Below are positions 46,432-55,435 of a DNA stretch of 64,000 nucleotides, piece by piece. Both the position numbers and the translations under genes were made by a program. How positions within the stretch are numbered: position 1 is the first letter of the stretch; the number at the start of each line of letters is the position of its first letter. The notes beneath the pieces are model-generated. The model made no database searches and had not been told where the DNA came from. It worked only from the letters and a program-made list of their open reading frames with translations. This DNA comes from Nocardioides ungokensis (lineage in GTDB: Bacteria; Actinomycetota; Actinomycetes; Propionibacteriales; Nocardioidaceae), in the NCBI RefSeq assembly GCF_013466985.1, contig NZ_CP059164.1, positions 2,737,001-2,801,000 of the forward strand. Direction: 5' to 3'.

Positions 46432-48141
46432 ATGTCGAACCCGGCCACCCCCAGCCGCCCCTCCCGCCCCCGGCCGCAGCGCGGTGAGGGCCAGTGGGCC
46501 CTCGGCTACCGCGAGCCGCTGAACGCCAACGAGCAGTTCAAGAAGGACGACGATGCGCTCAACGTCCGCGCGCGCATCGAGGCCATCTACTCCAAGCGCG
46601 GCTTCGCCTCCATCGACCCCAACGACCTGCGCGGCCGGATGCGCTGGTGGGGGCTCTACACGCAGCGCGCCGAGGGCTTCGACGGCGGCAAGACCGCGAC
46701 CGTCGACCCCGCTGACCTCGACGCCGAGTACTTCATGATGCGCGTCCGCTCCGACGGCGCCCTGCTGGGTGCGGACGCGGTGCGCGCCCTCGGCAGCATC
46801 TCGACGGAGTTCGCGCGCGACACTGCCGACGTCACCGACCGGGAGAACATCCAGTACCACTGGATCCGGATCGAGGACGTGCCGGCCATCTGGGAGCGGC
46901 TCGAGGCCGCCGGCCTGGACACCCAGGAGGCCTGCGGCGACTCGCCCCGCCCGTTCCTCGGCTCACCCGTGGCCGGCATCGCGGCCGACGAGATCATCGA
47001 CGGGACGCCCGCCCTCGAGGAGATCAAGCGCCGCTTCATCGGCAACAAGGAGTTCTCCAACCTCCCCCGCAAGTTCAAGACCGCCCTGACCGGCCACCCC
47101 AGCCACGACGTGTGCCCGGAGACCAATGACGTGGCGTTCGTCGGCACCGTCCACCCCGAGCATGGCCCCGGTTTCGACCTGTGGGTCGGCGGCGGCCTGT
47201 CCACGAACCCCATGCTCGCCCAGAAGCTCGGCGTGTGGATCCCGCTGGACGAGGTCGCCGACGCCTGGGAGGGCGTGGCCTCGGTCTTCCGCGACTACGG
47301 CTACCGCCGGCTGCGATCGCGGGCGCGCCTGAAGTTCCTGGTCGCCGACTGGGGCGTGGAGAAGTTCCGCGACGTGCTCGAGACCGAGTACCTCGGCCGG
47401 TCCCTGGTCTCCAACCCCTCGCCCGCCTCGCCCGAGGTCCAGAGCGACCACATCGGCGTGCACGCCCAGAAGGACGGCAAGTTCTACGTCGGCATCGCCC
47501 CGGTGGTCGGCCGGGTCTCCGGCACCATGCTGACCGGGCTGGCCGACCTGATCGAGCGGTACGGCGCGGCCGGCGCCCGGCTCACGGCGTACCAGAAGAT
47601 CGTCGTGGTCGGTGTGGACGGCGACGACCTCGACGCCTTCCAAGCCGACCTCGAGACCATCGGGCTGACCGCGACCCCGTCGAACTGGCGCCGCAGCACG
47701 ATGGCCTGCACCGGAATCGAGTTCTGCAAGCTCGCGATCGTCGACACCAAGAACCGGGCGCGCGATCTCGTCTCCGAGCTCGAGCGGCGCTTCCCCGGGC
47801 TCGACACGCCCATCACCGTGAACGTCAACGGCTGTCCCAATGCCTGCGCCCGCACCCAGGTCGCCGACATCGGCCTGAAGGGCCAGCTGGTGATGGATGC
47901 CGACGGCAACCAGGTGGAGGGCTTCCAGGTCCACCTGGGCGGCGCGACCGGGCTGCACTCGACCTTCGGCCGCAAGCTGCGCGCGCACAAGGTCACCAGC
48001 GCCGGGCTCGACGACTACATCACGAACGTCGTTCGCGCCTACCTGCGCGACCGCGAGGACGGTGAGACCTTCGCGGCCTGGGTGACCCGGGCCGACGAGG
48101 TCGACCTCCGGGGCGAGCGGGAGCTGGAGGCGGTGTCATGA
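46432..48141 (+). CDS. sirA: ferredoxin-dependent siroheme sulfite reductase
   Basis: 569 residues, two ferrodoxin-like half domains and two siroheme domains. The 4Fe-4S/siroheme ligands are CTGIEFCKLA (near residue 425) and NGCPNACAR (near 466). Tyr76 in WGLYTQRAEGF and Cys168 in EACGDSPRPF are spaced 92 residues apart, like the covalent Tyr-Cys pair of the mycobacterial sulfite reductase, which favours sulfite over nitrite. Six-electron reduction of sulfite to sulfide. Context with CysH and a sirohydrochlorin chelatase agrees. ATG 46432 follows AAGGATCC. The stop overlaps the next ATG. Confidence 0.93.
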   Translation: MSNPATPSRPSRPRPQRGEGQWALGYREPLNANEQFKKDDDALNVRARIEAIYSKRGFASIDPNDLRGRMRWWGLYTQRAEGFDGGKTATVDPADLDAEYFMMRVRSDGALLGADAVRALGSISTEFARDTADVTDRENIQYHWIRIEDVPAIWERLEAAGLDTQEACGDSPRPFLGSPVAGIAADEIIDGTPALEEIKRRFIGNKEFSNLPRKFKTALTGHPSHDVCPETNDVAFVGTVHPEHGPGFDLWVGGGLSTNPMLAQKLGVWIPLDEVADAWEGVASVFRDYGYRRLRSRARLKFLVADWGVEKFRDVLETEYLGRSLVSNPSPASPEVQSDHIGVHAQKDGKFYVGIAPVVGRVSGTMLTGLADLIERYGAAGARLTAYQKIVVVGVDGDDLDAFQADLETIGLTATPSNWRRSTMACTGIEFCKLAIVDTKNRARDLVSELERRFPGLDTPITVNVNGCPNACARTQVADIGLKGQLVMDADGNQVEGFQVHLGGATGLHSTFGRKLRAHKVTSAGLDDYITNVVRAYLRDREDGETFAAWVTRADEVDLRGERELEAVS

Positions 48142-48323
48142 GCGAGCGTGCCGTCCCCTTCCACTGCCCCTACTGCGGGGACGAGGACCTGCGTCCGCAC
48201 GAGGTCGTCTCGGAGTCCGGCGAGGTCACCTCGCCCCACGGGACGTGGGAGTGCCGCTCCTGCATGCGCGCCTTCTCCCTGAAGATGCTCGGACTGCTGC
48301 GGCCCTCGGGGGGTGCGTCATGA
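48138..48323 (+). CDS. small zinc-ribbon protein in the sulfite reductase operon
   Basis: 61 residues. [10 protein letters not shown] and [10 protein letters not shown] provide two CxxC pairs 24 residues apart, a rubredoxin-like or zinc-ribbon knuckle. Overlaps both neighbours by 4 bp (ATGA each), so it is tightly coupled to SirA and CysH synthesis. The same small gene sits at this position in other actinobacterial sulfur operons (from memory), but its role is unknown; a redox or assembly helper is plausible. Confidence 0.82.
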   Translation: MSERAVPFHCPYCGDEDLRPHEVVSESGEVTSPHGTWECRSCMRAFSLKMLGLLRPSGGAS

Positions 48324-49062
48324 CTGCCGCCACCACCGCCTCGGCCCGCAACTTCCGAGGCACCCCACCGAGGGCCGCTCCCCCGAGGAGCTGCGCGAGC
48401 TGGTTCGCACGTGGGCGCCGAGCTCGAGCTGGCCCCGGCCGAGAACATCATCGAGTGGGCGGTCGCCACCTTCGGCGAGCGCTTCTGCATCACCTCGTCG
48501 ATGGGCGACGCGGTGCTCGCGCACCTCGCATCGAAGGTGGCGCCCGGCGTCGACGTGGTCTTCCTCGACCCGGCTACCACTTCGCCGAGACCATCGGCAC
48601 CCGCGACGCGGTCGAGGCCACGCTGGACGTCAACCTCCTCACGATCACGCCGAAGCAGAGCGTGGCGGAGCAGGACGCGGCGCACGGCAAAGACCTCTAC
48701 AAGACCGACCCCGACCTGTGCTGCGCGCTGCGCAAGGTGCAGCCGCTGGCCGAGTCGCTCGAGCAGTACGACGCCTGGGCCACCGGCCTGCGCCGCGCCG
48801 AGACCCACAACCGGGTCATCGCGCCGGTCGTCGGCTGGGACGCCAAGAAGGGCAAGGTCAAGGTCTCGCCCCTGGCGCGCTGGTCCGACGAGCAGGTCGA
48901 GGGCTACATCGCCGAGAACGGCGTGCTGGTCAACCCGCTCGTCTACGACGGCTACCCTCCATCGGGTGCTGGCCGTGCACGCGGCGCGTGGCGCCCGGCG
49001 AGGACCCGCGCAGCGGGCGCTGGGCCGGCACCAACAAGACCGAGTGCGGGATCCACTCATGA
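48320..49062 (+). CDS. cysH: 4Fe-4S adenylyl-/phosphoadenylyl-sulfate reductase (four frameshifts)
   Basis: About 248 residues. [15 protein letters not shown], then [41 protein letters not shown] (PP-loop SSMGD), [38 protein letters not shown] and TECGIHS. The catalytic Cys is in ECGIH; the CC...CxxC set binds a 4Fe-4S cluster, which marks the APS-using form. Produces sulfite. Single bases are missing near 48365, 48412, 48572 and 48957, each in a G/C run, with perfect continuation afterwards. ATG 48320 overlaps the upstream stop. Confidence 0.92.
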
Positions 49063-49163
49063 TCCGCACTGTCGCGATCGACCCCCACCTGACCGACAAG
49101 GGCGTCGGTCGTCGTCACACCATCACCCCGGTAGCACCGGCAACACAGAGGAGGCCGCACTGA
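49059..49163 (+). CDS. possible 34-aa linker ORF between cysH and the chelatase gene
   Basis: ATG 49059 overlaps the cysH stop and TGA 49161-49163 overlaps the next ATG (TGATG). The reading frame is [15 protein letters not shown] and onward, Arg/His-rich at the end, with no known family. It may be a true coupled mini-gene, or just the leftover of cysD/cysN, which commonly stand at this point in related operons and are absent here. GAGGAGG near 49148 is the ribosome site for the chelatase. Confidence 0.4.
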   Translation: MIRTVAIDPHLTDKGVGRRHTITPVAPATQRRPH

Positions 49164-49906
49164 TGGCTGCTCCTGCCCTGGTGGCCCTGGCTCACGGAAG
49201 CCGTGACCCTCGGTCCGCTGCGACGATCACCGCCCTGGTCGACGAGGTCCGCGCCATGCGCCCCGACCTCCGCATCGAGCAGGCGTTCCTCGAGCTGTCC
49301 CGGCCGTCCTTCGGGACGGTCGTGGACCGGCTCGTGAAGGCGGGCCACGACGAGATCGTCGTGGTGCCGCTGCTGCTCACGGAGGCCTACCACGCCAAGG
49401 TCGACGTGCCGAGCGCCATCGCGGAGGCGCAGGCCCGGCACGAGGGCCTGAAGATCCGGGCCAGCTCGATCCTGGGGCTCGAGGCCTGCTTCCTCGAGGT
49501 CCTCGACGTCCGAATGCGCGAGGCGCTGAAGGCCGCTCGGGTCCGTGAGCTCGACGCGCTGGTGCTCGCCGCAGCCGGCTCGAGCGACTCGCTCGCCAAC
49601 CAGGCGGTGGCCCGCCTGGCCCGGATGTGGGGCCAGCGGCACAAGCTGCCGGTGACCGCGGCGTTCGCCTCGGCCGCTCCCCCGGCCACCGGCGAGGCCG
49701 TGCGTCAGTTCCGCGCCCAGGGTCGCCGCCACATCGCGGTCGCCTCGCTGTTCCTCGCCCCGGGATTCCTGCCGGACCGGGCCGCCGAGCTCGCCACGGA
49801 GGCCGGTGCCATCGCGGTGTCGGACCCGCTGGGCGCGCACCCCGAGCTGGCCCGGACCATCCTGGCTCGCTACGCCGTCGGCGCGGTCGAGCTCGTCCCG
49901 GTCTGA
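49163..49906 (+). CDS. sirB: sirohydrochlorin chelatase (CbiX/SirB family)
   Basis: 247 residues, two similar halves. LVALAHGSRDPRSAATI holds the metal-binding His near the N-terminus; VVVPLLLTEAYHAKVDVP holds the second; the C-terminal half repeats the pattern with LVLAAAGSSDSLANQ and VASLFLAPGFLPD. Inserts iron into sirohydrochlorin to make siroheme, the cofactor of the sulfite reductase in the same operon. ATG 49163 follows GAGGAGG. The gene ends just before the 42-bp tandem repeat. Confidence 0.92.
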   Translation: MAAPALVALAHGSRDPRSAATITALVDEVRAMRPDLRIEQAFLELSRPSFGTVVDRLVKAGHDEIVVVPLLLTEAYHAKVDVPSAIAEAQARHEGLKIRASSILGLEACFLEVLDVRMREALKAARVRELDALVLAAAGSSDSLANQAVARLARMWGQRHKLPVTAAFASAAPPATGEAVRQFRAQGRRHIAVASLFLAPGFLPDRAAELATEAGAIAVSDPLGAHPELARTILARYAVGAVELVPV

Positions 49907-49912
49907 CCCCAC

Positions 49913-50051
49913 CGCCGAGTCGGCGTTCGTTGACACCCCCGCACCGTCAAACAACGCCGAGTCGGCGCTCGTTGACGCCTCCGCACGGTCAAGCAACGCC
50001 GAGTCGGCGCTCGTTGACGCCCCCGCACCGTCAAGGAACGCCGACTCGGCG
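49913..50051. repeat. 42-bp tandem repeat, 3.3 units, hairpin-forming
   Basis: The 13-mer CGCCGAGTCGGCG, itself a palindrome, recurs at 49913, 49955, 49997 and (as CGCCGACTCGGCG) 50039, always 42 bp apart. Each unit also contains TTGAC...GTCAA, a second inverted repeat. Since 42 is a multiple of 3, frames on both strands stay open through the array. It lies between the convergent chelatase and DUF3037 genes, where a terminator is expected. Confidence 0.85.
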
Positions 50052-50065
50052 TGGTGCCTGCTCGG

Positions 50066-50454
50066 TCAGGTGACGAGCTTGGCGAGCAGGTGGTCGAGCT
50101 GGCGGGCGGGTCGGCGGTGACGCCGCCGTGGACCGGCCCCGGTTGCAGGACGGTGCTGCGGGGCGCCTTGAGGAAGCCGAACCGCTGGCCCGGAGGCTTC
50201 CCGCCGGCCGCCCCGCCACGCTCGTCGCCGGCGCAGACGCCCTCGACGTAGGTCAGCGCCTCGCAGACCTGGTCGAGGTCCAGCCCGGGGTCGAGGGCCG
50301 CGAGACGCTCGCGGTCGACCTCCCAGGCCGCCTCGAGGTAGTCCGCGGCCTGGCAGTAGAGGACCACGCCGACGTTGAGGAACTCCTCCCGGTCCACGCG
50401 CGGGACGCACCGCAGCACGACGTACTGGTAGGCGAGCCTCGTGGCGCCGCTCAT
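50066..50454 (-). CDS. DUF3037 protein (one frameshift)
   Basis: About 129 residues. YQYVVLRCVPRVDREEFLNVGVVLYC is the DUF3037 signature, followed by VDRERLAALDPGLDLDQVCEAL and GQRFGFLKAPRSTVLQPGPVHGGV. A base missing near 50110 shifts the frame; the family ending RQLDHLLAKLVT and stop at 50066 are recovered after it. Function unknown. It pairs with HipA-like kinase genes in many actinobacteria, as here (ATGA overlap), so the two likely work together. Confidence 0.85.
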
Positions 50455-51241
50455 GCCACCACTCCGACGGGCAGCCACTGGCGGGTCTCGAGGCGGGCGG
50501 CGAGGAAGGACACGTAGGCGGCACGGACGGCAGCCGGGGTCTCCGCGCCCGGCACCGGCTCGAGCCACTCGTCGGGCACCTCGTCGAGCACCTCGGCGAA
50601 GACGGACTCGTCCAGCCTGGCGCGGATCCGCTCGTCGGCTGCCGACAGCCCCGCGGCGTGCTCTCCCAGCACGTGGTCGGAGGGGTCCCACGGCTGCGCG
50701 GCGAAGCGCTCCGGAGCGCCCGGCTTGAGCAGCGAGCCCCCGACCAGGCGTGGTGGAAGTACAGCGCGGCGCCGTGGTCGATCACCCACAGGTGTCCGTG
50801 CCAGAGCAGCAGGTTGGGGTTGCGCCAGCTGCGGTCGACGTTCGCGGTGAACGCGTCGAGCCACAGGACGGCCGCGCCGACGCCCTCCTCGTCCGGATCG
50901 GCGTGCGGCATGGTGCCGTCGAAGCCGAAGGCGCCGGGCAGGAAGTCCACGCCGAGGTTGAGACCGGGGCTGGCGTTGAGCAGGTCCTGGACCTCCTCGT
51001 CCGCCTCGTAGCGGGCGATCTCGGGGTCGAGGTCGAGGGCGACCAGGCGCGGCGTCCGCAGGCCGATCCGCCGGGCGAGCTCGCCGACCACGACCTCGGC
51101 CACCAGCACCCGCAGGCCCTGGCCGGCGCCGCGGAACTTGCACACGTAGGTCCCGAGGTCGTCGGCTTCGACCAGTCCGGGCAGGCTGCCGCCCTCGCGC
51201 AGCGGGGTCACGTAGCGCGTCACGGAGACGGTCGGGATCAC
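50451..51241 (-). CDS. HipA-like kinase family protein (one frameshift)
   Basis: About 263 residues. TYVCKFRGAGQG gives an ATP-site Lys, ELARRIGLRTP a HipA-like helix, VLWLDAFTANVDRSWRNPN the catalytic D..xN, and LWVIDHGAALYFHH the metal site. Shorter than HipA toxins and without the HipB partner, so it is better seen as a HipA-fold kinase of unknown substrate. A base is missing near 50742 (after FHHAWSG); LLKPGAPERFAAQPWDPSDHV follows. GTG 51241 overlaps the PPK2 stop (GTGA). Confidence 0.83.
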
Positions 51242-52080
51242 GAGAGCGGCGCCTCGTCGGTGAGCCGCTTCTTCTCCACCTCGGCGTCGAAGTCGGCCTT
51301 CGGCCACTCGGGGTCCATGTGGCGCAGCGTGTCGTGGAGCAGGCGGCCGATCGCGAGGTTGCGGTACCACTTCTTGCCGCTGGGGATCACGAACCACGGC
51401 GCGTGCTCGGTGTTCGTCTTCTCCAGGGCGATCTCGTAGGCCTCCCGGTAGCGCGGCCACTGACCGCGCTCGTCGATGTCGGAGGGGTGGTACTTCCAGT
51501 GCTTGCTGGGCTTGTCGAGCCGGGCGAGGAGCCGCTCCTTCTGCTCGTCGGCGGAGATGTGCAGCATGCACTTCACGATGGTGGTGCCGCCGTCGACCAG
51601 CTCCCGCTCGAAGTCGTTGATCGCGGTGTAGCGGCGCTCGATCTCCTCGGCGTCGGCCAGCTCCCGGACCCGCGCGATGAGCACGTCCTCGTAGTGGGAC
51701 CGGTCGAAGACGCCGATGTAGCCCGCCTCGGGCAGCGCCCTGCGGATCCGCCAGAGGAAGTCGTGCTCGCGCTCCTCCTCGGTCGGGGCCTTGAACGACG
51801 TGATCCCCACACCCTGCGGGTCGACCAGGCCGACCGTGTGCCGCAGCACGCCGCCCTTGCCCGAGGTGTCCATGCCCTGCAGCACGAGCAGCAGGCGACG
51901 CCGGGAGCCCGAGCGGCCCTGGGCGAAGAGCCGCTCCTGCAGGTCCGACAGCTCGTCTCCGAGTGCGAAGAGGGCCGCCTTGCCCTTCTTCTTGCCGCCC
52001 TTGAACCCTGGCGAGGCGTTGGTCTCGATCGAGGAGAGGTCCACCGGTCCGGGCTGGAGGCGGAAGGGGTATCCGGTCAT
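51238..52080 (-). CDS. ppk2: polyphosphate kinase 2 family protein
   Basis: 280 residues. Walker A LQGMDTSGKGG (69-77), lid/Walker B region IGVFDRSHYEDVLIARV, KCMLHISADEQKERLLARL and WFVIPSGKKWYRNLAI are the PPK2 set. Uses polyphosphate to phosphorylate nucleotides; the single-domain form could be class I (NDP) or III (NMP/NDP), not separable by eye. First gene of a three-gene unit with the HipA-like and DUF3037 genes, all overlapping by 4 bp. ATG 52080. Confidence 0.92.
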   Translation of the reverse strand: MTGYPFRLQPGPVDLSSIETNASPGFKGGKKKGKAALFALGDELSDLQERLFAQGRSGSRRRLLLVLQGMDTSGKGGVLRHTVGLVDPQGVGITSFKAPTEEEREHDFLWRIRRALPEAGYIGVFDRSHYEDVLIARVRELADAEEIERRYTAINDFERELVDGGTTIVKCMLHISADEQKERLLARLDKPSKHWKYHPSDIDERGQWPRYREAYEIALEKTNTEHAPWFVIPSGKKWYRNLAIGRLLHDTLRHMDPEWPKADFDAEVEKKRLTDEAPLS

Positions 52081-52145
52081 GGGGTCATCATGTCGTGGCC
52101 GTGAGGGGCGCGACCACCGAGTGGGGCGCTCGGCCCGGGCTACGC

Positions 52146-52862
52146 TCAGCCGAGGACCTGCCGGACGTCGAGGGAGCAACCCACGACGGTCTCGACGGTG
52201 CCGTCCTCCTGGGGCTCGTCGAACCACAGGCCAGGGGTGAAGCCGGCCTTGGCCAGCACCCGCAGCGACGCGGCGTTGCGGTGGTCGGGCGCGGCGAAGT
52301 AGCTGGTCGCCTCCGGGCGCCGGTGCCGAGCCCGCAGCATCCACGCCCACAGCATCCGGGCCCCGAGACCACGCCCGACCCAGGCGGGGTCGCCGATCAG
52401 GTAGTCGACCCCGATCGCCTCCGGGTCGGGCCCGAGCAGGGCGTAGTCGGGGTAGTCCCCGACCCGGTAGTCCTGCAGGAACCCGACCGAACGCCCGTTG
52501 ACCTCGACCACCCACATCCGGGTGGGGGTCAGGCCGTCGATGCACGGCGCGTACCGCTCCTCGACCAGCTCCGGCGTCGGCTCCCCCTCGGAGGCCCACC
52601 AGCGTCGTACGTGCTCGCTCTGCCGCCACCGGGTGACGTCGGTCAGGTCGCCGCGGGTCATGGCCCGGATCGTCACCACCCGGTCGTGGTCGATGACGAA
52701 CTGCTTGACCTCGCTCGACAGGTCGACGGGCACGGGCTCCGCGTGCACGCTCGCGGCGGTACGTCGGGCTGCCTCGGCCCAGGACTCCCCCGGACGCACG
52801 ACGCCGGCCAGGTCACGTCCCCGGTCGTGGACGACCACCCGCAGCCCTGTCTGATCCGCCAC
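52146..52862 (-). CDS. GNAT acetyltransferase (AAC(6')/IucB-like)
   Basis: 238 residues. The C-terminal GNAT domain (about 60-235) has VVTIRAMTRGDLTDVTRW, MWVVEVNGRSVGFLQDYRVGDYP, GVDYLIGDPAWVGRGLGARML (acetyl-CoA loop) and NAASLRVLAKAGFTPG. This arrangement is shared by aminoglycoside 6'-acetyltransferases and siderophore or lysine N-acyltransferases; with no resistance or siderophore genes nearby the substrate is open. The first 55 residues have no assigned fold. ATG 52862. Confidence 0.85.
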   Translation of the reverse strand: MADQTGLRVVVHDRGRDLAGVVRPGESWAEAARRTAASVHAEPVPVDLSSEVKQFVIDHDRVVTIRAMTRGDLTDVTRWRQSEHVRRWWASEGEPTPELVEERYAPCIDGLTPTRMWVVEVNGRSVGFLQDYRVGDYPDYALLGPDPEAIGVDYLIGDPAWVGRGLGARMLWAWMLRARHRRPEATSYFAAPDHRNAASLRVLAKAGFTPGLWFDEPQEDGTVETVVGCSLDVRQVLG

Positions 52863-52901
52863 GTGCCGAGACTAGGGCGGTTGGGGCGAGCCCGCGACGG
52901 T

Positions 52902-53393
52902 TCAGGCGTGCGGCACTCCCGCACGCTCGACGAGCGGCGGCTGCGAGGACCAGGGGAAGTCGATCCAGGCGGTGGTGCGTCGCCAGACGTAGTCGGGCTT
53001 CACCACCGACTGCGGCTTCTCGTAGACGACGGCGGTGCGAGCCTCGGCCACGTGGTCGGCGCAGAACGCCTGCACGATCTCCAGGGTCCTGCCGGTGTCG
53101 GCCACGTCGTCGGCGATGAGGACCTTCAGTCCGGAGAGGTCCACCGCGTCGGGCGTCGGGGGCAGCATGATCGGCATCTCGAGCCGCTGGTCCTCACCGG
53201 TGTAGAACTCGACGTTGATCACGGCGAGGTTCTTCACGGCCAGGGCGTAGCCGAGTCCCATGCCGAGCGCCAGGCCGCCCCGGGCGATGGAGAGGATCAG
53301 GTCGGGGTCGAAGCCGTCGTCCACGACCTGCTGGCCGAGGTCACGCACGGAGACGCCGAACGCCTCCCAGGTCAGGGTCTCCCGCTCGGTCAT
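52902..53393 (-). CDS. phosphoribosyltransferase-family protein
   Basis: 163 residues. VLIADDVADTGRT (91-103) is the PRPP-binding signature, with LILSIARGGLALG as the PPi loop and FYTGEDQRLEMP between. Resembles actinobacterial xanthine/hypoxanthine-type PRTases for purine salvage; the base preference is inferred weakly. Start ATG 53393. Stands 21 bp after recX on the same strand. Confidence 0.87.
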   Translation of the reverse strand: MTERETLTWEAFGVSVRDLGQQVVDDGFDPDLILSIARGGLALGMGLGYALAVKNLAVINVEFYTGEDQRLEMPIMLPPTPDAVDLSGLKVLIADDVADTGRTLEIVQAFCADHVAEARTAVVYEKPQSVVKPDYVWRRTTAWIDFPWSSQPPLVERAGVPHA

Positions 53394-53414
53394 GGCGGGA
53401 GTCTGCCGGATCCC

Positions 53415-54143
53415 TCAGAGGTCGTCGTCGGCGCCCCGGCCGGCCTCGGCCAGCTCCTCGCGCACCACCGCGAAGGCGAGACCCGAGCCGTAGCCCTTGC
53501 GGGCGAGCATGCCCACCAGCCGGCGGGTGGCGGTGGTGTCGTCGACGCGGCTCAGCGACCGGAGCTTCTTGCGGACCAGGGCGCGGGCCGCGGCCTCCTC
53601 GTCGTCGGGTCGATCTCGTCGAGGGCACCCCGGGCGACCTCGTCGTCGACACCCTTGCGGCGCAGCTCCTGGGCCAGGGCGCGTCGGGCCAGCCCCTTGC
53701 CCGGCTGGCGGCTGGCGATCCAGGACCGGGCGAACGCCTCGTCATCGACGAGCCCGACCTCCTCGAACCGGTCGAGCAGCCGGGCGGCAACGTCGTCCGG
53801 CACGTTGCGCGAGGCGAGCTTGTCGGCCAGCTCCTTGCGGCTGCGCGCCTGACCGGTCAGCTGGTCGAGCAGGATCTTGCGGGCCACCGACTCGGGGTCG
53901 GCCTCGGGCCCGCCGGCCTGCGGGTCGGGCGGCGGTGGCGCTGCTGCCTGGCCTGCGTGACCACGGCGTCCGCGCCTGCTCCCGCCCCGGGAACGAGCCG
54001 CCGGGTGGTTCGGACCGTCCGTCGTCGCCGGGGTGGCGGCGGACCCCCGGTGCGTCCACGCATCCACCCCGGTAGCGACGTCACCGGCCCACGAGGGGGC
54101 GGGCCGGTCGTCGTCGAACCCCGGCGATCCCGCGTCTCGGGAC

Positions 54144-54154
<11 letters not shown>
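53415..54154 (-). CDS. recX: RecX, regulator of RecA (one frameshift, extended N-terminus)
   Basis: About 246 residues. The three-helix RecX repeats are present: [61 protein letters not shown], and, after a base missing near 53605, [22 protein letters not shown] and AFAVVREEL. It inhibits or modulates RecA filaments. About 95 residues before the first helix are disordered and rich in Arg, Gly, Ala and Pro, longer than usual. ATG 54154 overlaps the recA end by 11 bp, so translation is coupled. Confidence 0.92.
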
Positions 54155-55187
<1,033 letters not shown>

Positions 55188-55343
55188 GTCGTTCTTCTCC
55201 TTCGGGGGCTCCGCGGCCCCGCGTCGTCTGGTACGTCGTTGAGTAGTCATCGTCGTGCGAGACGCTAGACGGGACCACCGACAGTGCCGGCCACGACCTC
55301 ACTGCCTGGGGATGACATCGTCCTGGACGTCACCTGTGGACAC

Positions 55344-55367
55344 ACAGTAGCCCGAACACGTGTTCGA
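55344..55367 (-). promoter_or_regulatory. LexA box and -10 element of recA
   Basis: Reading the minus strand, TCGAACACGTGTTCGG (55352-55367) fits the LexA palindrome at all but one base and is followed after two bases by TACTGT (55344-55349), a good -10. LexA would cover the -35/spacer. The leader to the recA ATG would be about 150 nt. Confidence 0.82.
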
Positions 55368-55435
55368 CTCCCGCAGCACGGTCGCGGCGTGTCGCGCGGG
55401 CCGACGTCAGGTGCGGTGGGCCCGTCGCGGGTGGG

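Noticed and set aside
49913..50051. CRISPR array
   Set aside because: Whole 42-bp units are repeated with no unique spacers, and no cas genes are present.
49806..50120. Repeat-containing small protein reading NAESALVD units on the plus strand
   Set aside because: The frame stays open only because the 42-bp repeat is a multiple of 3; it overlaps the chelatase and DUF3037 genes and has no start signal.
50451..51241. HipA toxin of a HipBA toxin-antitoxin pair
   Set aside because: No HipB-like DNA-binding gene beside it and the protein is much shorter than HipA; partner genes are PPK2 and DUF3037.
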